From Physcia stellaris (taxonomy: Eukaryota; Ascomycota; Lecanoromycetes; Caliciales; Physciaceae): a stretch of 64,000 nucleotides of DNA. Position numbers and translations under genes: made by a program. The DNA is taken from contig JABSSW010000005.1 in assembly GCA_018902385.1 (NCBI GenBank), forward strand, positions 124,001 to 188,000. The letters are read 5' to 3'. The number at the start of each line of letters is the position of its first letter. The first letter of the stretch is position 1. The notes below the pieces were generated by a model, which was not told the DNA's origin, did no database searches, and was given only the letters and a program-made list of their open reading frames with translations. Below are positions 1 to 13,055 of the stretch, one piece after another.

Positions 1-21
1 TTATGATCCGTTAGGTTTCAG

Positions 22-2433
22 TCAAAGTCCAGCACCATGAAATGTGCCGTCGTCAGAACCACGCTACTGCCTTTTTTGCGAAGCCATGCTCAAGTTCTTC
101 CTAATTTCTCCTTGAGGCCTGAGGATCTAGACCGCAGAGTACATGTCCTCAACCGGTGGTGGACCGGCCTTCTAGAAATGATCAATGGTAGGAATGGGGA
201 GTCAGTTTCTGGAAGCGACCGACCGACGGTTTTGGAAGCCATCACGGCGATCATGGTACGTCCAGAGTGGAGTGTGTCTCCATCAACTAGCCCATCTCGG
301 TCACCAAAACCATCATTAAAGTCACGGTCAACCACATCTTTGAAATCAACAACTTCAGACTTTCTGACAGAGTCCGTGGTGCACAACATCCGGAATACCT
401 ATGTTCAGAATCTACTGGCTCAAATGTCCTTCGTGGTGAACAAAATGAGTGTCCGAAGTGTGCCGGCTAGTGTCGTAGCTTTTTGCAGCCGAGCTATCGC
501 TTATGCATTCTTCTACTGCGACGGAGTGGCAGAGATACTGGTCCGCCTATGGTCAATATCGCGCGACACTCTTAGGCGCGTGTATGAAGCCAGTGGCATT
601 CCTCAAACTGCGGATCTCCTCCGGGATTCGGAAACAATATCAGCGCGATTTCCAACATGTATACAGAGGCTGGCATTCGGTAGTACCCGGTCGGTGATAA
701 GGTATCTTCGTCACCGGCCGCACGTGCCGATCGTAACTGCATACATCCCTTGGGACGGACCCTGGACGGGACGTTGGGCTGGAAGAGACACAGATCTCTT
801 TTACTTGTTCACCAAGCATTACTTCGATCTACTCAGCCAACATCTCCCCGACGAAGCTTCAAGGGAGGAGATATTTTGTGCTCCTGGATACGCTTTGGTA
901 CAAGCGCAGCTATTATCGTTGATAGATTCCACAATATCCCGTTCCAATGCGCAGCATTCGCCGGAAGCCCTCAAAGGACCTTCGTTCGACGACGTCTTTG
1001 CCGGAGCTGACGCATCTGCTTCAGTGCTTCCAATGTCCCCAAGTACAATGGTGCGGTGCATGGCCGAAAATCGTCTAGTCATGTTACTGCGGGATAGCCT
1101 ATCTACTAATGCCACGATTGCTCCAAGGGCGAAAATCATGTTTGCAGAGACTTTTCAAGGCTTACTGAAAGCAAGTGCGAGTCGAACGTCTCAATTCGAC
1201 CATCTTGCGTGCTTTACCCTATGCGATTTCCTTGAGGAAGCTATCGTCATAGTAGTCAGATTCTATCAATCTTCTGATCCGGCATTGGGAAGCTTTGACT
1301 GGCCGTTTTGGATCAGGGTCTGTAAATTGATGATGGCAAGTAATAACAGCATGACTGAGATTCGCATGTGTGCCTTTCTTTACAGCTTATGGAACACAAT
1401 AGCCAGCGACGAGCAAAGAAGAAAGAGTATCTGCCTTGGTTGGCTGCTCAGTGAGGATAATTTTGCCAGGCAATTCAACCATTGGTGTCCGATGGTCAGA
1501 GCTTATTTTATGCGCCTTCTTATATGGAGGATTGGTCGACTGGATGGTACTGATTCGGAAGTAAATACAGAAATTCTGCGGACCCTTGGCTTGCGCTTAC
1601 AACGAGTTTGGAGGAGCTTCCTCCATGTCAAAGGTGAAGCAGAAACAAACGGTTCTGTACCTCCCACGACAGCGCCCTGCTGCCCCGCCCCAAGTCGGTG
1701 TTTATTGATAATTCGAAATGAGGCACCTACACCTCCGACATTCCTTTCATTTGACAGCATGCTGCCGGCTTCGCCGTCAGGGGGGTCGCAGAGAGCCAAT
1801 CAGAGAAACTCGATGTTATTTTCAGCGCAACCGTCGCCAGCGCGGAAAAGCAATGATGGCGAGACATCTGGAAGCGGAGGCAAGCGGCGATGGGGCCTGT
1901 TGAAAAGTATACTACCATTCACGAACTCACAGATCAGACAACCCCTAGCGAACCCCGCGTCATCAAGTTCTTTGAATGTCAATGGCGACCCTGTTTCTTC
2001 CTTATCCCGGAGTGACACTGCAGCAAGTAGGCAAAGCATACTAAGGCCCCATCTTCCTGGAGAAGCAACTTCAGCTAGCAGACAGCCACCAACAATCGCA
2101 CGATATCGTACGCATTCCTTCAAATTCTCCCTTGAATGGCTTGAGAGAGGCCATCTCCCAAGCAGAGACATCAAGCTATACCCACCGAAGCTTCCGTTAG
2201 TAGCGCAGCTGTATTTGCAATCCCAGGATTTTGAACAGCTTGACAGTATCCCGCTGAAACCTTCAGATCTGGCCATCAGCGAAAGCAGGTACGCAGGCCG
2301 GGCTTTGGCGGAATGGGCGCTTTTGATTGCCGAGTGCCACAATTTCTTCGAACGCCGCAAGCAAGAAGGCGTCCCAGATAATGCCAAGGTTGAGACACCA
2401 ACGTTGTCCGTAGAGCCTTTCCGCAAACCATGA
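22..2433 (+). CDS. DUF1765 (UPF0592) family protein, 5' end missing
   Basis: Fungal DUF1765 family protein of unknown molecular role. The N-terminal part carries the family block around LRPEDLDRRVHVLN, RWWTGLLEMING and the DRPTVLEAITAIM stretch. The family continues as a long helical region to about residue 520. It is followed by a Ser/Pro-rich disordered stretch (about 560-690) and a short conserved C-terminal block (residues about 700-770). An ATG exists at 37, but the frame stays open upstream to a stop at 4-6. A TTTCAG acceptor ends at 21, and the codons in between read like family sequence. I therefore take 22 as the start of an internal exon, with the true start outside the window. The stop is TGA ending at 2433. 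Family assignment is firm; no biochemical function can be given. Confidence 0.85.
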   Translation, partial: SKSSTMKCAVVRTTLLPFLRSHAQVLPNFSLRPEDLDRRVHVLNRWWTGLLEMINGRNGESVSGSDRPTVLEAITAIMVRPEWSVSPSTSPSRSPKPSLKSRSTTSLKSTTSDFLTESVVHNIRNTYVQNLLAQMSFVVNKMSVRSVPASVVAFCSRAIAYAFFYCDGVAEILVRLWSISRDTLRRVYEASGIPQTADLLRDSETISARFPTCIQRLAFGSTRSVIRYLRHRPHVPIVTAYIPWDGPWTGRWAGRDTDLFYLFTKHYFDLLSQHLPDEASREEIFCAPGYALVQAQLLSLIDSTISRSNAQHSPEALKGPSFDDVFAGADASASVLPMSPSTMVRCMAENRLVMLLRDSLSTNATIAPRAKIMFAETFQGLLKASASRTSQFDHLACFTLCDFLEEAIVIVVRFYQSSDPALGSFDWPFWIRVCKLMMASNNSMTEIRMCAFLYSLWNTIASDEQRRKSICLGWLLSEDNFARQFNHWCPMVRAYFMRLLIWRIGRLDGTDSEVNTEILRTLGLRLQRVWRSFLHVKGEAETNGSVPPTTAPCCPAPSRCLLIIRNEAPTPPTFLSFDSMLPASPSGGSQRANQRNSMLFSAQPSPARKSNDGETSGSGGKRRWGLLKSILPFTNSQIRQPLANPASSSSLNVNGDPVSSLSRSDTAASRQSILRPHLPGEATSASRQPPTIARYRTHSFKFSLEWLERGHLPSRDIKLYPPKLPLVAQLYLQSQDFEQLDSIPLKPSDLAISESRYAGRALAEWALLIAECHNFFERRKQEGVPDNAKVETPTLSVEPFRKP

Positions 2434-3124
2434 CGCAGCTTTTCTTATGCAGTCATCTCAACAACACTCGATGTCCTCGACTTCTCGATCTTTTTGGCAT
2501 TCACCCGAGTAACCAGCCATGCTACTGGCCCTATCTATTCTACTGTACGATTAGATATCGATGAATTAGTTTTTGCATCTGCGATACATTGATGCATGTA
2601 TACCAATAGACACACAGGACCCATGTTGACACGATAACGGAGGGTATGGAAATGACATAATGTATAGATCTTAGATTTTCGAAACAACCAGAGTCAGGTT
2701 GCCCATACCTTGATTAGGTACGCCAATGTTAATTATATCGAGTGCGGAAGCTCTGCCTATGACAATGTCGGATACAATCAAGCCGCTATCATTTAAAATC
2801 TGTGGCACAAAGCACTTTCTAACTCTGCTCCTCGTGCAATACTTGAAATAAGGAATAGGAGGATATACTCTAGTCGCCTTTGCTTGAGCGCATATGTGGG
2901 AGGCCTCACAACCGGCGGCCTTATTGTGTACAGACCGAGATTGAACGGCATTCAGGGGTATATGTAAGCTTCAAGCCCAACCGTTTCCTGTTCCAACAAT
3001 GAACAACGGAGAGAACCAGCCTCAACACTGCCCATAAACCCCACAGTAGCAGGTATTTTCATCCGGAAAACCAAAACTCTCGTCAGCATCTGATTCCCGG
3101 ACCTATCATCCGGGAAAGCTGGAG
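2434..3124. other. Intergenic, no gene seen
   Basis: This stretch holds the 3' flank of the DUF1765 gene and the 3' flank of the DUF3431 pseudogene on the other strand. It is moderately AT-rich. I see no coding exon, tRNA or repeat in it. Confidence 0.6.
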
Positions 3125-4063
3125 CTACATTTGCCCAACAGCATCGGTCCCAAAAACCACATGCCACAAAATTGCCATAATGCGCCCACTCATCGCATCA
3201 CTCTTCTCCGTTTCCACCGAAAACCCCTCGTTATCCTCCTTCGACCTCTGCCGTACTCTTTTCCTGCTCACCGCAAACTGCGCACAACAAGCGCTGCAAA
3301 CCTGCTCAGGAATAAAACTCTCATTCCCCTTTGACTGAATTGACTAATTGAAGCGCCTGCGAACACGGAGCTCCATACCTCCGGCGTGACGTGCTTGATG
3401 AACCGACTTGCGGGCTCGCAGCCGGGGTTCCACTTACAGCGTAGATTGACATAGCCTCTCTTCTGCACGAAAGGCAGTCGGAGGGATTTGAGGGCGTCGA
3501 TGTTTGAGTGAAGGGGAGTGTCCGTGTGCCAGGCGGAGACGAAGCCAGAGCGGTGGGAATGTAGGAAGACAAGGGTGGACGGGAGAGATACGTATTTATC
3601 GATTACGTATGTGAGATAGGCCATACTCTCGTGGCTTTGTTGAGAGGCGTTGTGAAGGTGGGATCTGTGCTTTTGGTGGTTGAGGTGTGCTTGGAGGACG
3701 GGTTGACGGTGTAGAGCGCGCGTTGCCAGCTAAAGAAAGCTCATTTTGTTAGGTTTATATAAGCTTCTCGGGCAAATAGTCAGCTACCCAGCTCGTGTCC
3801 TTCTTTTCTAGCTTCGCCATGATGATGATTGTGTCCCAAACTTCTCCTGAAATGTCCGGGGGCTGCCCCACGATACCATGGCGAAGGGAACTTTGAATAT
3901 AAGCCGGAACGTTATATTGATTCCAGACTTCATTGAGCTTTCGAACGAGGAGGAAGAGTGGAATGAGCAGGATGATCGAGGCGGCGAAGATGAAGCGAGC
4001 AGACCAGTGGTAAACGTCATTCAGGTCAAGCTATCCTCTGCGCTTCTCATAGCTGTCTCCCAT
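3125..4063 (-). pseudogene. Decayed DUF3431 family gene
   Basis: DUF3431 is a fungal family of uncharacterised, often membrane-anchored proteins. Read on the minus strand from ATG at 4063, codon 11 is TAG (4033-4031). After it the same frame continues into a hydrophobic anchor (FAASIILLIPLFLLV) and the family motif DTIIIMAKLEKKDTSWVADY. The next family motif, WQRALYTVN, follows an intron remnant that has a CTAAC branch site and a TTTAG acceptor but no normal GT donor. Near 3620 the frame breaks: the part ending PLNK and the part starting HESMAYLTYVIDKY differ by one base. The core continues with VFLHSHRSG and QKRGYVNLRC. A second shift near 3330 separates it from the C-terminal motif ACCAQFAVSR and SGRIMAILWHVVFG, which ends at a TAG at 3125. 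The stop plus two shifts mean no intact protein. It lies downstream of KU70 on the same strand. Domain identity is firm; pseudogene status is strongly supported. Confidence 0.85.
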
Positions 4064-4402
4064 CGCTCGCGTTTGGAAATACAGAGATTGCCATAGGCCG
4101 ACAGAATGGTGTTTCTAGCGTCCGTCCATAAGTAGTAGGCTGCTTTCATTGACGTTCCCTGCGTTCCAAGATGTCTAGGGTTGAATTATGTGTATCGCGC
4201 TGAAGAGGGGGCTAACAAAAACCAGAAAGAGCGCGTTGTAGTCCAATGGAACTGCCGATGGGTGCTCATTCACATTGGATTAAGGGGTATATCCTATTGA
4301 CCAGCGACTCGGGCAGTATGGCTTTCACCATTGTTCTGGAGACACGGCTCCGTTCGAAGACATCCCTAGCCTGCGCTCTCGCGACTGTTTCCTTAAAGAA
4401 CA

Positions 4403-6658
4403 TTACTTGTTCTCAAACCATCCCTCAACCCTGTCTACTAAGTCAGCCTTCTTCCCAGCACCTCCTATCCCTTTTGATTGGAGCCATATTTTCAATACAG
4501 GCATAGTAAGCTACCTCAAGTAAGTATAATGATATATTACACTGCGTTGTCCAAGAGGTATTCTCCTGTACATGAAGAATTGAACGCTCACCTTCGCGAC
4601 CTCATTTTTATCAAACGCTTTTCTCATAGCTTCATCACTCATTACATCGTCTGCATCCACCGTCTTCGCTCTCTTAGCACCTCGTTCTGGTAGATCTCCA
4701 CTGCCCGAAGCTGTACGCTTAACAGGGGCAGCTGTGGCAGATGACTGGTTTTCCTGCTCCCAAGCTGAAATCTGGGCTTGCAGTTCCTGTCCCCAATTGG
4801 TAACGTAAGGACCCGCACGCTAAAGCGTTCGTCAGCCACCTTGAAGTTTGGCAGGGTTGCCCAATCTCAGATGGAGGCAAACCTTGTCTATTTGTCGATA
4901 CTTTGGAATAGTGTTATCCTCAGGCTCTTCTGGAATATCCTCGCCCAAGGCCATTGATTGAAGAATACGGTAGTGCCATTGTAATGCTAACAGGTCACGT
5001 AAGTATCAAATCAAAACGGGCTTGCCCTCACGTACCAGGATTTGGATATTTTATTGGGTCATACTGTGCCTTTGGCAACTGTAATTGTTGGACGACCTCC
5101 CTCATAAGATCAATCAGCTGCTCTGGTGCCCGAATGAGCGGCGTTTCAGGATTTTGTCGGACGTCATCTGCGAATGGCAGCGGAGTGATCCACAAACCGG
5201 GAGGCATGGCTTGCATGCCTTTATCATCTACTTTCTCAGCCCCTGGAAGAATTGCAGCAATTTGAGGAGCTGCGTTTTTTCTCGCTACAAACCAAGCAAG
5301 ACCCATTTTCTTATCTTTTAAGAGCTTTTGTTGTAAGGCTGAGAATACTCTTGTAGAACCTATATAGTCATCTTCAGAGGGGTAAATGAACGTTGATGGT
5401 TTTAAATTGGCCCATACTGGCAACGTCACGATTGGTTTGAATCCGATGATTTTGATTCCTGGGTCTCCAAAATGTCTCAAGGCAGCTATCTCCTCGTTAG
5501 TGAACGCAATCTGCTCGCCTCCGAATCTGTACGCTTTCTTGATCTCGACCTTCTCTACTTCACGGGCCGTATCATCCGTCATTTGAGTGGTCACACCACC
5601 TGCAATCTCCGGCTGCTTCCCCCTGAGGTACACATAGCAACTACGTTTAGGTTCCTGACGTTTAAGCAGGATGAATCCCTTGACGGCAATTTTGAAGCCC
5701 GGGCCAATCTCAAGAGGCAGATTTGAGAAGAGTGCCCGGCGAGCGACGGCTTTCGAGTTAATCGACGAGAGGAGCGAGCTTAAAAGGGTTAAGCCATCGT
5801 TAGCTGATGACGGAGCGTTCTCGGTGGCTAGAGGCGCTGGGGCCGAAAGGTCCAGTGGGGCGATGCTGTATATTATGTCCTATGCTGATCAGTACGACCA
5901 CACAATGATTCATGCCTAGTCTTGTCTCACATCATAGAACTTTGCACGATCAAATTCCTGATTAGGCTTCGAGATTGGGAATAATTCAATGATGACCCCA
6001 AGATCGTACAGATCCTTAGCCCTGACCGCAGCGGATGACTTCAGCTTACTGTTTAAGGCGTGGGGCTCGTCGTTGTCCGTGACGATGAAAAGACGACGGG
6101 ATGAGAAATTGGGAGCATTGGTCGTGAAAATTTGATTCGCGCAGAAGAGCACATCCGCCATAGGGACCGAGTTACGTGTAGGGACTAGCAATCGCCTTGA
6201 CTCCTCTGTGTCTTCGACCAATCCTTTGAGGGCTTTGACATCTCGTGCATCAGGTATTTGTAGATCTGTGAGAAGGTAACAATGCGGATATGAGGTTGAC
6301 CCTTGTTCATGCCCCTGAAATCTCGACTGTTCTGTTCCGTAGAGCAGGACACCCATCATGTCATTGGGATTGGAGATGATCCGCTGTTGCATCAAGGCAT
6401 ACGCGCATTTTAAGGCGGCAGACGTAGGTGAATCAATGTCGGCTTTCTTCGAGTCACTGAGGGGTGGAGACCTTAGCATCGAGAGGCTGACCTCGATAAC
6501 GAAGAGGATCGCATCCTTGGCTGTTTTATACACCTTTTCCCCGGTCAGATTGCCGACCAAAACATGAGTGCGCGAATACGTACAGTTTCATCGACTTCAT
6601 CTTCTTCCTCTTCGTCACCACCTTCGTTCTCGGGCCTCCATCTCTCTCCATCAGCCAT
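4403..6658 (-). CDS. KU70: ATP-dependent DNA helicase II subunit 1 (Ku70)
   Basis: Ku70 pairs with Ku80 to form the ring that binds DNA ends in non-homologous end joining and at telomeres; it acts in the nucleus. Six exons on the minus strand: 6658-6584, 6533-5931, 5879-5036, 4986-4883, 4819-4592 and 4510-4403. They give 653 residues, and the total is divisible by three. The N-terminus is acidic ([11 protein letters not shown]) and runs into the von Willebrand-like domain ([21 protein letters not shown]). The central Ku beta-barrel is in exon 3 ([36 protein letters not shown]). The last exon is the SAP DNA-binding motif ([27 protein letters not shown]). Introns are 49-81 nt with normal signals. 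The start at 6658 was chosen because a 50-nt intron splices it in phase to VYKTAKDA. The gene is divergent from HEM15. Confidence 0.95.
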
Positions 6659-6953
6659 GTTGGCATATGCGAAAATCAAGTTACAAGATTGACTGCAGGA
6701 CGAGGATCTTTATCAACGCGTTGTTGATCAGGCAGTCGTGGGCTCTCTCTTAGCTAATCTCTCCCGTGTGCACGTGATGCGGAGTTCGATTGCCTCTTTT
6801 GGAAAGCCGAAAGATGGATGGTACATGTAGCGCCACCTCACGATTCTATTATGAACTAAGTAACGATTAATTGTACGGGATGAGCAGCTTCCTGTGACTT
6901 TTCTGTAACGGTCAGCGCAATATTAAATTGAGGAACAATATCACTCCCAGGCG
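6659..6953. promoter_or_regulatory. Shared divergent promoter region KU70/HEM15
   Basis: The 295 bp between the two start codons must carry both promoters. I see no clear TATA box or well-known binding site. The split is inferred only from gene orientation. Confidence 0.5.
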
Positions 6954-8392
<1,439 letters not shown>

Positions 8393-8808
8393 TCTGTACA
8401 TAGTTGTACCTGGCACGTTTGATGGATACTCATAGCGCAAGTGACTGCGAGGCTCCCGAGTGCTTTTTCCACGCTCTCCCCGTGATTCACACACAGCAAA
8501 CAATGCAGAGAGCCTGAAGGACAATGCAACAGTCTAACTCATTGCTGTGTGGTGTACAGAGTGATGAACTTACAATTGTATAGGTTGCTGCTGAATATTC
8601 CGTACGAGTACAGTCGGAACATTCTTTGAAGCTTCTAGCGCCTCATCAAAGCTTGGCAAGACTAGCGCCAATCACGCCATCAGGAATTGCTCAACAGCCA
8701 TCAGATTCTTCCATCATCGAGCGTTTGAGAAAATGTTCTTCCCAATAGTCAAGAGTCCTGTTGGGACCATCGCGTCACCTCGCCAGAGGCGTTTTGCCCT
8801 TGGCTGCC
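8393..8808. other. Intergenic, HEM15 3' flank and promoter of next gene
   Basis: No coding exon or repeat is seen. A longer open frame begins upstream at a TTG at 8761, but the first in-frame ATG is at 8809. Confidence 0.5.
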
Positions 8809-10407
8809 ATGATGCTGCGGGGAAGGGCTCTCTCCGCATCGCGAGCGGCAAGTGCATTCATAAATAAACCCATCTTACAAATGCCCCCATGGCATCTGTT
8901 ACCCAATTCGCATAACTCCTCCTTACGATTTCGGTCACTCCGCGCTTTTAATACAAGGTCCCTGTGGCGAGGGCAGTCGGCTTTGGCCCAGTCGTTATCG
9001 GAAGAAAGGAGTGAGACGCAGGATTCATCAAATCCTGCCCTTTCATTTCCGTGCCTTGATGCACAAGAAGCCAGGACAGCAACGCTATCTGCACGTTCAC
9101 TATCGTCGGGTCCCGAACCGTCCTATACCACGGGACGGCATCAAAATTGGTACTCGGAGAAGGCACTACTCCTGGACTGGGGTGGATTGCTCCCACAATT
9201 CAATATTGCCTACGAAACCTGGGGGACATTGAATCAAGCAAGGAGCAATGCGATATTATTACATACGGGTCTTTCGGCATCAAGTCATGCCCACAGCACG
9301 ACGGTCAACCCCAAGCCGGGTTGGTGGGAGAGATTTATTGGGCCAGGTGCTCCATTAGACACAGACAGATACTTCGTCATCTGCACCAACGTTATTGGAG
9401 GCTGCTATGGCAGTACTGGGCCAAATTCCATTGACCCAGCAGACGGCCGACATTACGCTACCAGATTCCCAATCCTAACAATGGAGGACATGGTCCGAGC
9501 GCAATTTCGGCTCCTCGACAGCTTTAACATCAACAGACTGTATGCGACCGTTGGAGCTAGCATGGGAGGTATGCAAAGCCTGGCAGCCGGAGTACTTTTT
9601 CCCGAGCGGGTTAGCAAGGTGGCCAGTATCAGCGGCTGCGCACGGAGTCATCCATATAGCATCGCTATGCGGCATACGCAGCGTCAAGTTCTCATGATGG
9701 ACCCAAATTGGTCCCGTGGATACTATTACAGCAGCATACCGCCGCATGCTGGTATGAAGCTCGCGCGAGAAATTGCAACAGTAACATATCGAAGTGGACC
9801 AGAATGGGAGCAACGCTTCGGAAGAAGGCGAGCAGATCCAAGCCGACCGCCAGCGTTATGTCCTGACTTTTTAATTGAAACATACCTTGACCACGCTGGC
9901 GAGAAGTTCTGCCTCGAGTATGATGCCAATAGTCTCCTCTACGTCTCCAAGGCGATGGACTTGTTTGATCTTGGTAAAGCCCATCAGCAACAGATGACTC
10001 AACTGAGGCACCAAAATCAGATCAGAATTACTACCAAGGACAGTAGCAACCGACAAAACGATACGTGCAACTTGACTTTGCCCGACAAGCCGTATGAGGA
10101 ACAAGGCAACGATACTTCTGCCAGAGCATTTTCTGAGCCTGTTGCAGAAATCTCGAGCCGACCACCAGAGGATCTTGTAGCCGGTCTCACACCGCTCCGA
10201 CATCACCCTACGCTGGTGATGGGCGTAGCCAGCGATATCCTGTTCCCAGCGTGGCAGCAACGAGAAATAGCTGAGACACTACGAGCGGCTGGCAATCGAT
10301 CTGTGACTCATGTAGAGCTGGGTGAAGATACGTCAATGTTTGGTCACGATACGTTTCTCTTAGATCTTGAGCACATCGGTGGCAATCTTCATAGTTTTCT
10401 GGGCTAG
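8809..10407 (+). CDS. Serine/homoserine O-acyltransferase of the Met2 family, mitochondrial (cysA-like)
   Basis: An alpha/beta-hydrolase-fold enzyme of the MetX/Met2 family. In filamentous fungi and fission yeast this branch (A. nidulans cysA, S. pombe cys2) acylates serine for cysteine synthesis rather than homoserine. Single exon, 532 residues from ATG 8809 (a second ATG follows at 8812). The first 100 or so residues are basic and Ser-rich with no domain, which fits a mitochondrial targeting segment. Motifs: [15 protein letters not shown], the oxyanion-type loop [12 protein letters not shown], nucleophile elbow GASMGG (Ser251), general acid ASDILFP and the catalytic His in GHDTFLLD. A poorly conserved polar insert of about 60 residues lies just before the Asp motif. 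Acyl donor and acceptor cannot be decided by eye; homoserine O-acetyltransferase is the alternative. Confidence 0.85.
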   Translation: MMLRGRALSASRAASAFINKPILQMPPWHLLPNSHNSSLRFRSLRAFNTRSLWRGQSALAQSLSEERSETQDSSNPALSFPCLDAQEARTATLSARSLSSGPEPSYTTGRHQNWYSEKALLLDWGGLLPQFNIAYETWGTLNQARSNAILLHTGLSASSHAHSTTVNPKPGWWERFIGPGAPLDTDRYFVICTNVIGGCYGSTGPNSIDPADGRHYATRFPILTMEDMVRAQFRLLDSFNINRLYATVGASMGGMQSLAAGVLFPERVSKVASISGCARSHPYSIAMRHTQRQVLMMDPNWSRGYYYSSIPPHAGMKLAREIATVTYRSGPEWEQRFGRRRADPSRPPALCPDFLIETYLDHAGEKFCLEYDANSLLYVSKAMDLFDLGKAHQQQMTQLRHQNQIRITTKDSSNRQNDTCNLTLPDKPYEEQGNDTSARAFSEPVAEISSRPPEDLVAGLTPLRHHPTLVMGVASDILFPAWQQREIAETLRAAGNRSVTHVELGEDTSMFGHDTFLLDLEHIGGNLHSFLG

Positions 10408-11842
10408 ACTTCAAAGTGCCGGCGCTGTTTCAGCTGACCTTTCAGGACGTTGCTAAACAAACCACGGCGGACCGACCCGTTCGGAGCTGTCGAGGAAATC
10501 CCCCAAACTTATCAGACATAGACCATGCTGGTACTGGTAACGGTTTCGGCGTTATAAATTGGAAAAGATACAGTGGGTTTTGTGATAGCATTTGCATGGC
10601 CAGGGCGGGTAGCATGGTGCTGTTTTTTGGTGGAGAGATACAGTATGAAAGGATGGAGTGGCAAAGCCGGCGGCGTGGAGTGAAGACTTGCCTTGCGATA
10701 TAGTAAAGCTTGACGATAATACTGCTGCGGCATAAATGAGCAGATAGGTGCCATGACATGCAGGCTAGAAGTCGCAGTCTTGCTTGCTGCACCGATTCCC
10801 TCATCCTTGACGGCAGATGGTGATGCGATGCAGAAATGCATGTACGTACCTTGTACTTTCACAGTTGATGCAAGATAACGATGCTAGAATGATAAGGGCT
10901 CGGGTTCAGATGGGATGGCATCATTGGATGCTTGCTGCGCCCGGCGTTGGACAACATCCAGTTCGCTGTACTATTTATATAGTCGTAGTACATGGACGGT
11001 GATGGCAAATACTCCTAATCATTATTCAAGCCGTCCCGAGAACTTTATCCACGTCGGGAAACGACGGGCGTCGGGTGTTTGATCGTCGTTGGAAAGTGAC
11101 CGAGAGTTTCGGCTAGAGAAGAGGAAATTCTGTTGTAAGGCAAGCTCCCGTATAAACTACCACTACTAAGTAGTATTATTCCTCCGTAGTATTTAATGAC
11201 TTCCCGACTTGGGAAAAACGCGCGTCCCCTCGGTCGTAAAAAAGCCTTTTTTCTTACGCCGGCTCTTGCTCGGACACGAGTCATCAAATCGCCCATTCAT
11301 TGGCGATCAACCCCAAAGCGCATGAACACCTTGCAATCATACGAGCAGTGATATCCTATACCCTACACCTTTTTTTTGCATACTGTTGTCCTTCTCCAAT
11401 TGCATGTCCTTCTCGCCAAGGGCCTCCCCAGCCTTCCGCATCGACGCTGTTCCGACCAAGACCGAGAGCTGCACTCGCCTGCAGTCAACCCACCCTCTTG
11501 GCGGAAACCTTTGACTAAAGCTTGAAAGCTTGTCCAGAACCTTGTCCTTCCACTGTGACCGGCCATCCCTGCCAATGTGAGCATTGCTCCTGCTTCGCAA
11601 TTGCTGGCTTCAACCGCTTGCTTATCACCTAGATCCTCGCTCTTTCAGCCTTGGCACCACTTTCCAAACTCTCCGCACAGCACTCTGTCCCAACCTGCTT
11701 GAATGGATGAGGCCGCAGTCAATTCTATGGTCTAACATCTGACAGACATCAACACCTCTGTTGCTATCTCTTCTGCCCTCCAGAAGCAGTCTTCTGCTCC
11801 ATCAAACAACATTTCGCTCTCCCTGCTCACACGCAACAAAAG
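10408..11842. other. Intergenic, no gene seen
   Basis: About 1.4 kb without a convincing exon. The last 500 bases are pyrimidine-rich with many CT tracts and probably hold the promoter and leader of the mannosyltransferase. A small imperfect hairpin (ACTACTAAGTAGT) lies near 11160. Confidence 0.5.
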
Positions 11843-13055
11843 ATGCTCACTCCTCGGAAAGCGGCGATCATCGCCGTCTTCATAATCACAGCCGTATACT
11901 TGTTACATTCCTCAGGCGGCTCGCAAACAAGGAGCCCACAACCGCCAGCTGAAAGTCCCAAAGCTCAAATCAAGGATTTAGTGAAAGAGGCTTCGACGCC
12001 GAGAACTACGGGCCAGCCCGAAAGCTCAACCCAAGGATACTCTCGACCTTATCCTCCTCCTCGACAGATAGCCACCAAACAGAAAAGCGCTCAGCAACCC
12101 TTGGCAGACCCTGCTAGCAAAAGCCTTCGAGAGCAGCTCCAGTACCAATTCCCTTACGACCCCGAGGCGAAATTCCCAGCCTATATCTGGCAGACATGGA
12201 AGTATACACCAGCGTCTGGTGAATTCGCCGACTCCTTCCGGCCCGCAGAAGCCAGCTGGACTGAGAAGCATCCGGGATTTGTACATGAAGTGGTAACCGA
12301 TGAGGCTGCAGTATACCTTTTGCGACACCTATATGCTTCGGTCCCAGAAGTAATTGAGGCCTACAAAGCTCTACCCGTACCCGTAATGAAGGCAGATTTC
12401 TTCCGTTATCTCATACTTCTGGCCCGAGGTGGCATCTACACAGACATCGATACTACTGCAATACAGTCAACTACTGAGTGGCTGCCCAAAGAAGTACTGC
12501 GATCCACCGTGGGCCTTGTAATTGGTATCGAGGCCGATCCTGATAGACCTGACTGGAAAGATTGGTTCTCCCGTCGCATTCAATTTTGTCAATGGACTAT
12601 CCAAGCCAAGCCAGGTCATCCTGTCTTGCGAGACCTGGTGGCCACGATTACACAAGAAACGCTTCGTCTTAAGGAGAAAGGGCCTTTGACTGAGAAAAAT
12701 CTCGGCAAGAATATAATCGAGTTCACGGGACCAGCGATATGGACGGATGCTGTATTCAGCTATCTAAACAACCCAGAATATTTCAAGACGGAGGGCAAAA
12801 ATGTTACATGGGAGACCTTTACCGGCATGGAGACTTCAAAGAAGGTTGGAGACGTTGTCGTGCTACCAATCACTAGCTTCAGCCCAGGAGTCCAACAGAT
12901 GAATGCCAAGGAGCCCGATGACCCAATGGCTTTCGTGAAGCATGAATTTGAAGGTTCGTAATGAGTCTGGCTTTTTCTAAGGTGCGTAAGTTAATCGATG
13001 AACAGGTACCTGGAAACCGGAAAGCGAGAGAATACACCCAGAACGCGACCAATAA
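11843..13055 (+). CDS. OCH1-like alpha-1,6-mannosyltransferase (GT32)
   Basis: Type II Golgi membrane glycosyltransferase of the OCH1/HOC1 family (GT32), which adds or extends the alpha-1,6-mannose chain on N-glycans. Two exons: 11843-12953 and 13006-13055, giving 386 residues (divisible by three). A single membrane anchor lies at about residues 7-22 (AAIIAVFIITAVYLL), then a Pro/Ser/Gln-rich stem to about residue 95. The catalytic domain begins at PAYIWQTWKY and contains MKADFFRYLILLARGGIYTD followed by the DxD metal-binding motif TDIDTT. Later come CQWTIQAKPGHPVL and FTGPAIWTDAVF. The final exon supplies the family ending GTWKPESERIHPE. Whether it is OCH1 itself or a paralogue cannot be settled here. 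Confidence 0.9.
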
